From: Henriciella sp.
Lineage (GTDB): Bacteria > Pseudomonadota > Alphaproteobacteria > Caulobacterales > Hyphomonadaceae
Direction: 5' to 3'
Assembly (NCBI GenBank): GCA_030066975.1
Contig: JASJAO010000001.1
Coordinates: forward strand, 434,001-498,000
DNA: 64,000 nucleotides
Below are positions 17,755-25,721 of this stretch, one piece after another (positions within the stretch are counted from its first letter, which is position 1; each line of letters begins with the position of its first letter). A program made the position numbers and the translations under genes. Below the pieces are notes generated by a model. That model searched no databases. It saw nothing but the letters and a program-made list of their open reading frames with translations, and was not told where the DNA came from.

Positions 17755-19125
17755 GTGGCCACAACTGCAGCGTCAAAAGACAGGTTGAGTATCGCCTCGC
17801 GGACCGGGTTCGGCATAGGTGATTTCGGTTTCAATCTCTACTATACCGGGCTCAACCTCTTTTTGTTGTATTACTATACGGATGTGCTGGAGATCCGGCC
17901 GGCGATCGCCGGGTTGATCTTTGCGTTGCCGCTGATCTGGGATGCGATCACGGATCCCTTGATGGGAGTGATTGCCAGCCGGACGCGAACCCGGATGGGA
18001 AGCTATCGTCCTTACATTATCTTCGGTACACCATTTTTGGCGCTGAGCTTCGTCTTGATGTTTGCCGCACCACTTCTTTTTCCGGGTGCGGTGATCGCTG
18101 CGGCGGCGCTCTCGCACGTCTTCTTTCGAACCTGCTATACGGTCGTTTCCATTCCCTACACGTCACTCTCAGCGAATATGACTCGCGATAGCGGAGAGCG
18201 TGGGGCTTTGGCTGGCGTGCGTATGATTTTTGCCACATTGGGAGGGCTATTCACAGTCTTCTTGACCTTGCCACTCGCCCTGAGATTTGGTGACGGGGAC
18301 CTTAAACTCGGCTTCTTCTGGGTCGCAGTTGCCTATGCAGTGATCGCGTCCAGTATTTTCCTTGTGACCTTTGTATCGACGAAGGAACGTGCGGATTTAG
18401 ACAAACCGATCCAGGTTTCGATTGCCAGTATGGGACGTCTGATACAGCGGAATCATGCACTCCTGATCCTGATCGGAGCGATTGTGATGGGCGCCACGGG
18501 AAGCGCCATATTCAGCAAAGCTCTGATCTATTATGTTAAGTACGTCGCAGGATTGGACCTCTCGATCACCAATGCCCTTGTGGCACTAACGGCATCTGTG
18601 TCGCTCTCTGTACCGATCTGGATGCTGCTGTCGAAGTTTATTGCCAAGCGAACGGCATGGCTCTGGGGCGCGGGTCTGGCCTTGAGCATGCAAGCGGCAC
18701 TTTATCTGTTTCCGCCGAACAGCGCCGGTGTATTCATGGCGCTATTGGTGATCATGGGATTGGGGAATGGCGCATTTGTAGTGACCTTCTGGTCAATGCT
18801 GCCGGATACCGTGGAATATGGCGAATGGAGATCCGGGGTGCGCGACGAGGGTCTCGTCTTCGGTTTGAATCAACTGGCGTTGAAGGCAGCGTCTGGTCTT
18901 GGAATCGGCGTATTGGGCTTTGCGCTTGAAGCCGTTGGCTATATCGCCAATCAGGAACAATCGGACCAGACGGCGACGGGGCTGCGCGCGATTTCGATTC
19001 TGGTGCCGTTTTTTTGTGGGTTGGCAGCAGCAGCTTTGATTTCGATGTATCCCATCGACAAGGCGCTGCATTCGAGGCTGGTTCGCGCAATCGATTACCG
19101 TCAGCAGCGGAGACAGGCGACTTGA
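17755..19125 (+). CDS. GPH-family (glycoside-pentoside-hexuronide) cation symporter
   Basis: A 456-residue, 12-segment MFS-type protein of the GPH family. The N-terminus FGIGDFGFNLYYTGLN and the DAITDPLMG motif in the first cytoplasmic loop are characteristic. It starts with GTG after a run of seven G as ribosome-binding site. Family members import melibiose, xylosides or glucuronides with Na+ or H+. Here it would move sugars released by the periplasmic sulfatases. It is divergent from the PhyH gene and upstream of the TetR gene. Confidence 0.9.
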   Translation: MATTAASKDRLSIASRTGFGIGDFGFNLYYTGLNLFLLYYYTDVLEIRPAIAGLIFALPLIWDAITDPLMGVIASRTRTRMGSYRPYIIFGTPFLALSFVLMFAAPLLFPGAVIAAAALSHVFFRTCYTVVSIPYTSLSANMTRDSGERGALAGVRMIFATLGGLFTVFLTLPLALRFGDGDLKLGFFWVAVAYAVIASSIFLVTFVSTKERADLDKPIQVSIASMGRLIQRNHALLILIGAIVMGATGSAIFSKALIYYVKYVAGLDLSITNALVALTASVSLSVPIWMLLSKFIAKRTAWLWGAGLALSMQAALYLFPPNSAGVFMALLVIMGLGNGAFVVTFWSMLPDTVEYGEWRSGVRDEGLVFGLNQLALKAASGLGIGVLGFALEAVGYIANQEQSDQTATGLRAISILVPFFCGLAAAALISMYPIDKALHSRLVRAIDYRQQRRQAT

Positions 19126-19151
19126 CGTACAATGCTTCTCCTTCCACTCCG

Positions 19152-19168
19152 TTATCCAGATTGGATAG
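19152..19168. promoter_or_regulatory. Palindromic operator candidate, copy 3 (TetR gene)
   Basis: TTATCCA-GAT-TGGATAG has perfect TATCCA/TGGATA arms with a 3-nt centre. It lies only 10 nt before the chosen TetR start, so it suits autoregulation. Other copies have a 2-nt centre. Confidence 0.55.
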
Positions 19169-19178
19169 TGAGGATGCG

Positions 19179-19835
19179 ATGACCGCTGAAGCCATAGCGC
19201 CGCCGGGGAGCCGAGCGCGACAGAAAGCTGAAACCAAGGCTCGGATTCTGCAATGTGCCTTGGATGCATTCGCTGAACGCGGCTTTGACGGCGCCAGTGT
19301 ACGCGACATTGCAGCAGCCGCTGGCGTCAATCATGGCCTGATCAAATATCACTTCTCGGATAAGGATCGGTTGTGGAAAGCTGCTGTCGATTTCCTGTTT
19401 GAACGTCTCCATCGGGAGTTGGATCAGGATATCAGCCAAGCGGATTTGTCTCCACTTGAGTATCTGAAAGACTGGATACGCGGTTACGTTCATTATTGCG
19501 CACGTCATCCCGAACACGCGCGAATTATGGTTCAGGAATCGATTCGCGATTCAGATCGCCTAAGCTGGGCAGTCGACAAACACATCAAGCCGGATCACGA
19601 GCGCTTCAAGCCGCTGAACGAAGCTTATATGCGCAAGGGGATATACCCAAAGATTACAAACTATTCGATGAGCTACATTCTCGTAGCGGCCTCACAGACG
19701 CTCTTCATGCTGGGCCCTGAGGTTCAGCGGGTGTATGGGGTAGATGTCACAAAGGACGACGTCATTGATGCCCATGCAGATGCGATCATCACACTGTTTT
19801 TCGATCACAAGGCACCCCCGGATGAGGTGACTTAG
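19179..19835 (+). CDS. TetR-family transcriptional regulator
   Basis: A 218-residue regulator with an N-terminal TetR DNA-binding domain: ILQCALDAFAERGFDGASV followed by VRDIAAAAGVNHGLIKYHF. The C-terminal helical domain resembles TetR_C-type ligand domains. The ATG at 19179 has GTGAGGA upstream and gives normal family length. A longer in-frame start at 19014 would run through the symporter gene. It is followed 21 nt later by a sulfatase, so the two are probably co-transcribed. It is the best candidate to bind the TATCCA-nn-TGGATA palindromes in this locus. Confidence 0.92.
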   Translation: MTAEAIAPPGSRARQKAETKARILQCALDAFAERGFDGASVRDIAAAAGVNHGLIKYHFSDKDRLWKAAVDFLFERLHRELDQDISQADLSPLEYLKDWIRGYVHYCARHPEHARIMVQESIRDSDRLSWAVDKHIKPDHERFKPLNEAYMRKGIYPKITNYSMSYILVAASQTLFMLGPEVQRVYGVDVTKDDVIDAHADAIITLFFDHKAPPDEVT

Positions 19836-19856
19836 GGCCCTTCAGGGAGGCACACC

Positions 19857-21194
19857 ATGCGCTCAATATACTCTGCTCTTCTGGCCTTCATGTCTCTCAG
19901 TCTGGTCGGGTGTATGACGGTTACCGAGGACGCGCCTGAGCCAGGCCTTTCACCCATCGCCTCGAAGCCGAACACTATCTTCATTCTCGCTGATGATCTC
20001 GGGTATGGCGATATCGGCGCCAATGGTGCGACTCTGATCGAAACACCTGCGATTGATGCTATGGCGGCAAATGGCGTTCGGCTGACCAACTTCTACGCGC
20101 CTGCAAATGTCTGCACGCCCTCACGCGCTGGTTTTCTGACGGGTCGTTATCCGATCCGGATGGGACTGGCGGCCGGCGTCATTTTTCCTGACTCCACGCA
20201 CGGTCTGCCCGCCGAGGAAGTCACCCTGGCTGAAATGCTAAAGCGCGAAGGCTACCGAACTGCCATGATCGGCAAGTGGCACCTCGGTCACACTGAGGAG
20301 CATTGGCCGACCGCACATGGATTCGATCGCTTCTTTGGGGTCCCGTACTCGAATGATATGTCACCCTTCCCGCTCTACGAGGATGACGTGAAGCTTGAAG
20401 AGCCAGCCGACCAGACGGTTCTGACCAAGCGCTATACAGAAGCGACTGTCGAGTTCATCGAAGCGGAGCATGACGCGCCCTTCTTCATCTATTTGGCCCA
20501 CACATTTCCGCATATTCCGCTTTTCGCGTCTGACGCATTTAGCGGAGGGTCGGCGGCGGGTGCCTATGGTGATACGGTTGAAGAACTCGACTGGAGTGTT
20601 GGGCAGATTGTCAGTGCACTTGAACGCAATGGCAAAATACGTGATACGCTCATCGTCTTAACATCTGACAATGGCCCCTGGTTTGAAGGCTCCTCCGGCG
20701 CGGCGCGAGCGGGGAAGGGGACCGGCTGGCGTGGCGGTTACCGGGTCCCCTTTGTGGCGCAATGGCTCGCATCTCTGCCAGCTGGTGAAGTGCGTGACGC
20801 GCCGGTCAGCGGCCTCGATTTGATGCCGACACTTGCCGCGCTTGCGGGCGCCTCAGACCTGCCGCCGAGCGATGGCAAAGATATTTGGTCGGTCCTGGCA
20901 AACGGCGATCCCACACCGCATGAAGAGCTGATCTTCTTCAACGAAGACCGGATCGCCGCAATCCGCCGTGGCGATTGGCGATTGGTGGTGCAGAGCTATT
21001 ACAAAACGTTCGATGTTCCACTGGATCAGCTGGGGTATCCCCTACTATTCAACCTGAGATCCGATCCGGGCGAATCCTATAATCTTCGCCGATCTGCGCC
21101 AGATGTCGCCGCAGACCTTTTGGCCCGTTTGGACGCAGCTCGAGAACGACTGGACGTGCCCGAGACCCCTCCTTTCTCGACGGATGCCGATTAA
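19857..21194 (+). CDS. Type I sulfatase, predicted lipoprotein
   Basis: A 445-residue formylglycine-dependent sulfatase. It has a lipoprotein signal ending LVGC19, metal ligands Asp46-Asp47 in ADDLGYGD, and the maturation motif CTPSRAGFLTG with Cys86 to be converted to formylglycine. GKWHLGH and TSDNGPW supply further active-site residues. CAGGGAGG precedes the ATG. It is probably anchored at the periplasmic face of a membrane and removes sulfate esters from a glycan imported by the TonB receptor that follows. Requires a formylglycine-generating enzyme, not encoded here. Confidence 0.95.
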   Translation: MRSIYSALLAFMSLSLVGCMTVTEDAPEPGLSPIASKPNTIFILADDLGYGDIGANGATLIETPAIDAMAANGVRLTNFYAPANVCTPSRAGFLTGRYPIRMGLAAGVIFPDSTHGLPAEEVTLAEMLKREGYRTAMIGKWHLGHTEEHWPTAHGFDRFFGVPYSNDMSPFPLYEDDVKLEEPADQTVLTKRYTEATVEFIEAEHDAPFFIYLAHTFPHIPLFASDAFSGGSAAGAYGDTVEELDWSVGQIVSALERNGKIRDTLIVLTSDNGPWFEGSSGAARAGKGTGWRGGYRVPFVAQWLASLPAGEVRDAPVSGLDLMPTLAALAGASDLPPSDGKDIWSVLANGDPTPHEELIFFNEDRIAAIRRGDWRLVVQSYYKTFDVPLDQLGYPLLFNLRSDPGESYNLRRSAPDVAADLLARLDAARERLDVPETPPFSTDAD

Positions 21195-21243
21195 TTCGCT
21201 CTACACTCGTATAATGAGATTGACAGGCCTCGAAATCAGTTGA

Positions 21244-21259
21244 ATATCCACTTGGATAA
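21244..21259. promoter_or_regulatory. Palindromic operator candidate, copy 4 (TonB receptor)
   Basis: ATATCCACTTGGATAA contains perfect TATCCA and TGGATA arms around CT. It lies 45 nt before the TonB receptor start in the short gap after the sulfatase, suggesting that the receptor has its own promoter under the same regulator. Confidence 0.55.
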
Positions 21260-21304
21260 CGAAATAGCGGCAGTTCACGACCGCTCGTATCCAGGAGGAA
21301 ACCT

Positions 21305-23659
21305 ATGCGTTCAACGATCTTACTATGCGGTGCCGCGGGCGTTGCTCTTGCAGCCACAGGCAGAATCAACCCCGCTTTGGCCCAGGCCAGTGACGAAGAC
21401 AGTGCGCGTCGGCTTGGAGCGATTACAGTTACATCGCAAAAGCGCGAGGAAAACCTTCAGGACGTCCCGCTCTCTGTCTCGGCTTTGACAGGTGACGACC
21501 TAGCAGCGCAGCAGGTCACGGCGGTAATCGATCTATCGCAGATCTCGCCCTCCGTAACCTATACCCAATCTACCAACCCACTTAACTCTTCGGTTCGTAT
21601 TCGAGGGATTGGTACGGACGTGTTCTCATCGGCTGTTGAGCCGAGCGTATCCTTTGTGGTCGACGGTGTTGTGATGTCTCGACAAGGCCAAGCGTTTGCC
21701 GACCTTATAGACATTGAACGTGTGGAGATCCTGCGTGGGCCGCAGTCCACGCTGTTCGGAAAGAACGCTTCTGCCGGCGTGATCTCAATCATCACAGAGG
21801 ATGCCAGCGACGAGTTTGAGGCAACTGCTGAACTGATTGTTGCCGAGATGGACGAGTATCAGGTCCGCGGAACCATTTCAGGCCCGTTGTCTGACCGCGT
21901 AGGCGGGCGCTTGACCGGATATTACAAAGAGATCGGAGGTCACATCGACAACGTGTTTGATGACCGCGACCTCAATGGCGCACAGAGTATGGGGCTGCGG
22001 GGCAAGCTCAATATTGAGACGAGCGACGCCGTCGACCTGACGATCATTGCGGACTACCGAGAGTCCGAGGACGAGTGTTGTGCCTGGCAGTACCGATCGC
22101 TGGAAGATCCCTTCCTCACAAATGCGATCCTGCCCGTTGTCCCGAGCGAAGATAATCGACAAACAAATATTGACGGCGACACAGTCAACGAGACGGAGCA
22201 ATGGGGTTTTTCGGTGCAAGCCGACTGGGGACTGGAAAACCACACCCTGACATCGATTTCGGCCTATAGAGAATGGGATTTTGACAATACGATCGATATT
22301 GATGGCACGCCGAGCCAGGGCGATTCAAATGCTTTGACCGGCGGTCTGATCGGGTTTGATGTAAATGACGGTACAACCGGGCTCAATCAGTTGAGCCAGG
22401 AGTTCCGGCTGGCATCCGAGTTTGACGGCAACGTGAATTATGTTGTCGGCGCGTATTACGCCAACCTTGATCTCGATCGTCGATTTGAACGGCGTATCTG
22501 CTTGATCAACCTCAACACGGAAGCATGTCCTGCGACCATCCCTTTATCCCCAACTTTCGCTATTCCGGGTGCGCAATCGGGCTTCTTTGACGGGACCGTC
22601 GACAATACCAACTACGCCTTGTTCGGCCAGCTCGATTGGGAGTTTGCTGACCAGTGGACCTTGAGCGCTGGAGCTCGCGCTCTAAGCGACTCAACTGATT
22701 TCACCTTCGATCGACCGTTCGAGCCGCTTGTGGAAGGAGATACCGTCGATCCCGTTGCAACACCGGACGGATCGCCCGATGGCCCCGACAATCCGGCGCG
22801 TTTTGGGGCCGGTACCGTCGATGATGAGGCGCTGACCTGGAAGTTCGCACTACAATATGCGTTCAATGAGAACGTGAACGTCTATGGCAGCTACACTCGC
22901 GGCTACAAGGGGCCAACGGTCGATATTGCCTATGAGTCCGACCCGGATCCGATCGACCCAGAAACGTCTGACGCTTTCGAGTTTGGTCTGAAATCCGTAT
23001 TGGCTGACGGCCGAATTGTCTTCAATGCAGCGATTTTCAACGTTGAGTACGAGGACTATCAGGCACAGACGTTCTCAGCTGACGAAGGCAACTTCAATCT
23101 GGAGAATGCGGGGAAAATCTCCACTTCAGGTGTTGAAGTGGATTTCACGGCTCTGGTGACGGACGCCTTCACGCTAGGCCTTTCTGCAGCCTATACCGAC
23201 GCGAAAATCGATGAATTCCCGGATGGTCAGTGTTTCAATCCTGCGGCGCAAGATCCCGATTGCCGTGCGAATGGAACCAAGGATCTGAGCGGCGGCGACC
23301 TCACGAACTCGCCGGAATGGAAGTTCAACGCGAACGGGCGTTATGATGTGGCACTGGACAGTATGCCATTCGACGCATTCATCACCGGCGCGTATCGCTG
23401 GCAGGATGATGTTCAATTCTCGATCACGCAGAACCCGAACACGATCCAGGAGAGCTATGGCATCTTTGATGCGAGTGTTGGACTGACCGACAAAGGATCT
23501 CGTTACACGGCCACGCTCTTCGTGAAGAACCTGTTCGACCAGAGTTATGCGGCCTTTCTGTTACAGGATCCGGTAAGGACCGGCTCTGTCAACATCGCCC
23601 ACTACCTATCGAAAAACTCCGAGCGCTATTTCGGGTTTTCGCTACGTGCCGATTTCTAG
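21305..23659 (+). CDS. TonB-dependent receptor of the sulfated-glycan locus
   Basis: A 784-residue outer-membrane receptor. It has a signal peptide to about residue 26 (ALAQA), a TonB-box-like segment GAITVTSQKREENLQDVP, a plug with VEILRGPQSTLFGKNASAG, and a barrel ending in SLRADF with a C-terminal Phe. AGGAGG precedes the ATG. It lies between two sulfatase genes and is followed by a strong terminator. It is the probable importer of the sulfated oligosaccharide. Confidence 0.95.
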   Translation: MRSTILLCGAAGVALAATGRINPALAQASDEDSARRLGAITVTSQKREENLQDVPLSVSALTGDDLAAQQVTAVIDLSQISPSVTYTQSTNPLNSSVRIRGIGTDVFSSAVEPSVSFVVDGVVMSRQGQAFADLIDIERVEILRGPQSTLFGKNASAGVISIITEDASDEFEATAELIVAEMDEYQVRGTISGPLSDRVGGRLTGYYKEIGGHIDNVFDDRDLNGAQSMGLRGKLNIETSDAVDLTIIADYRESEDECCAWQYRSLEDPFLTNAILPVVPSEDNRQTNIDGDTVNETEQWGFSVQADWGLENHTLTSISAYREWDFDNTIDIDGTPSQGDSNALTGGLIGFDVNDGTTGLNQLSQEFRLASEFDGNVNYVVGAYYANLDLDRRFERRICLINLNTEACPATIPLSPTFAIPGAQSGFFDGTVDNTNYALFGQLDWEFADQWTLSAGARALSDSTDFTFDRPFEPLVEGDTVDPVATPDGSPDGPDNPARFGAGTVDDEALTWKFALQYAFNENVNVYGSYTRGYKGPTVDIAYESDPDPIDPETSDAFEFGLKSVLADGRIVFNAAIFNVEYEDYQAQTFSADEGNFNLENAGKISTSGVEVDFTALVTDAFTLGLSAAYTDAKIDEFPDGQCFNPAAQDPDCRANGTKDLSGGDLTNSPEWKFNANGRYDVALDSMPFDAFITGAYRWQDDVQFSITQNPNTIQESYGIFDASVGLTDKGSRYTATLFVKNLFDQSYAAFLLQDPVRTGSVNIAHYLSKNSERYFGFSLRADF

Positions 23660-23677
23660 TGAAATGCGTTGCCTGAA

Positions 23678-23719
23678 TGCCCCGGCCTTCCTCCCAATTT
23701 CCGGCCGGGGCACTTTTTT
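23678..23719 (+). terminator. Rho-independent terminator after the TonB receptor
   Basis: Arms TGCCCCGGCC (23678-23687) and GGCCGGGGCA (23703-23712) form a perfect 10-bp GC-rich stem, followed by CTTTTTT. It separates the receptor from the second sulfatase, which must have its own promoter or depend on read-through. Confidence 0.95.
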
Positions 23720-23820
23720 ACGGTTACGTTATGTATCGAATACGGTTCCCTACTATGCTCAGCCGCGACGTGCAGAACTCTGGATCGCTCTGCTCCACAC
23801 TCGTACCTGGAGGAAGCTGA

Positions 23821-25542
23821 ATGGCCATCCATAAGACACTGAAAGCGGCCATTCTCGCTTGCTTGACCGCGTTGGCTGGATGCGAAACGCTGTCAGCACC
23901 CGATAGTAGTCCGGACGAGGTCTCGCTTGACCTGACTGCGCCTCATTATGAACGACCAAACATTGTTCTGGTCCTATTTGAAGATATGAGCCCACGTGTT
24001 GGGGTCTACGGAGATCCTCTTGCGCGAACACCAAACTTTGACCGGATAGCTGCCGAAGGCGTGACCTATACGCGTGCCTTCACCACATCAGGAGTGTGTG
24101 CGCCCAGTCGTGCTGCGCTCATTCTGGGCCGCCATCAGATGACAACCGGCACACAACATATGCGAACGCATGGTTATCTCGGCGCAGAAGGCGGCGGGCC
24201 GCAAGACTATTACGCGGTCCCGGCCCCGGAGGTTAAAGCCTTTCCGGAACTTCTTCGTGCGGCGGGCTATCACGCGACCAATAACTGGAAGACAGATTAC
24301 CAGTTCGGTGAGCCCTTTACCGTTTGGGATGCCTCTAAAGATGGTGCCGATTGGCGCAGCCGCGAGCATGGACAAGCTTTCTTCCACATGCGGACTTTGC
24401 TGACGACCCATGAAAGCTTTGTCTGGCCTGTCGATATGCCGACCTCAAGTCGGTTGGAGGAGTTGGTTGTGGCGCGCAACCAGCAGGTCTTTGCTGACCG
24501 TGTGCCGGTGACTGACCCGGCAAAGGTCAGCGTGCCACCCTACCTGCCTGACACGCCGGAGGTCCGCCGCGACCTTGCCACGCACTACGACAATATCGCG
24601 TTCACCGACGCCCAACTGGGGGCGCTTTATGACGATCTTGAAGCTGAAGGTCTACTCGACGAAACAATCCTGATTGTGTCGACAGATCATGGCGACGGCC
24701 TGCCACGAATGAAGCGCTCGCTTTACGATAGCGGGCTCCACGTGCCGTTTGTGATCCGTTACCCTGATGGTTGGGGTGCGGGAACGGTCGAGACCGAATT
24801 GGTGAGTTTTGTCGATCTTGCCCCGACAATTCTATCCTGGGCAGGTGTCGATATTCCAGAGTGGATGCACGGTCGCGATATTTCAGGCCCGGATCGCGAC
24901 CAGGAAAGAAACCATGTTTTTGCAGCGCACGACCGGATCGATACAGTAATGAACCATCGCCGTGCGGTGCGCGATGAGCGCTTCAAATACATCCGTAACT
25001 ATCGCCTCAACGACCCCTATTTTGAGCGGGTCGACTTCAGAGATGCTCAGCCCAGCATGAAAGCGCTCTGGGCTGGCTTCGCGGCAGGCACGCTCCCACC
25101 GGCTGCGGAGGTTTTGTTCGCTCCGCTTCCCGAAGACCAATTGTATGACACGCAGTCAGACCCTCACGAGGTTGAAAACCTGGCTGGTAATCCAGACTAT
25201 GCGTGGCTGCAGGCCGAGCTGGAAGCCGCTTTGGATGACTGGCTTGGTATAGTTGGCGACATGGCGGCCCAGCCTGAGCACGCCATGATCGAACAAATGT
25301 GGCCAGATGGGCAACAACCCCAAACGCAATCTCCGGAGGTGCGGATAGAACGCGATGGATCAGAGCAGCTCGTATTTTTATCCAGCGCGACGCCGGGCGC
25401 CTCCATTGGCTATCGCATCGGAACGCAAACTCCATGGAAGATTTATGATGGACCGCTTAGGCTCGAGCAGGGAAAGATTGTTGAAGCAAAGGCCGTCCGC
25501 TACGGCTTTGAAGAGAGTCCCGTCATCTCGATCACTCTATAG
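23821..25542 (+). CDS. Type I sulfatase, predicted lipoprotein (heparan N-sulfatase-like)
   Basis: A 573-residue sulfatase with a lipobox LAGC21 and the formylglycine motif CAPSRAALILG (Cys93). The first metal-site pair reads Glu54-Asp55 (LFEDMSPRVGVYGD) rather than Asp-Asp; as far as I recall this also occurs in relatives of the sulfamidase/N-sulfoglucosamine group. STDHGDG supplies the later metal ligands. After about residue 490 there is an extra C-terminal stretch resembling the chitobiase-like C-terminal domain that follows some sulfatases (ISITL end). Strong RBS TGGAGGAAG. It acts with the first sulfatase on the imported glycan, probably at a different position. Confidence 0.93.
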   Translation: MAIHKTLKAAILACLTALAGCETLSAPDSSPDEVSLDLTAPHYERPNIVLVLFEDMSPRVGVYGDPLARTPNFDRIAAEGVTYTRAFTTSGVCAPSRAALILGRHQMTTGTQHMRTHGYLGAEGGGPQDYYAVPAPEVKAFPELLRAAGYHATNNWKTDYQFGEPFTVWDASKDGADWRSREHGQAFFHMRTLLTTHESFVWPVDMPTSSRLEELVVARNQQVFADRVPVTDPAKVSVPPYLPDTPEVRRDLATHYDNIAFTDAQLGALYDDLEAEGLLDETILIVSTDHGDGLPRMKRSLYDSGLHVPFVIRYPDGWGAGTVETELVSFVDLAPTILSWAGVDIPEWMHGRDISGPDRDQERNHVFAAHDRIDTVMNHRRAVRDERFKYIRNYRLNDPYFERVDFRDAQPSMKALWAGFAAGTLPPAAEVLFAPLPEDQLYDTQSDPHEVENLAGNPDYAWLQAELEAALDDWLGIVGDMAAQPEHAMIEQMWPDGQQPQTQSPEVRIERDGSEQLVFLSSATPGASIGYRIGTQTPWKIYDGPLRLEQGKIVEAKAVRYGFEESPVISITL

Positions 25543-25721
25543 GCGCCACGGGAATGAGGCCCGGTTGTCTAACGTTGCCCAACCGAATGGGCGAAAATAT
25601 TTGTTCGCCAAGACGGTTATAATCGACAGAAAACGCGAACTCGACCTGACCAGCTTTAGGCTGGATATGCGATTGGATCATGTTCGATCTGCGCGTCGCC
25701 CATAATTAGAGGACACCAAGC

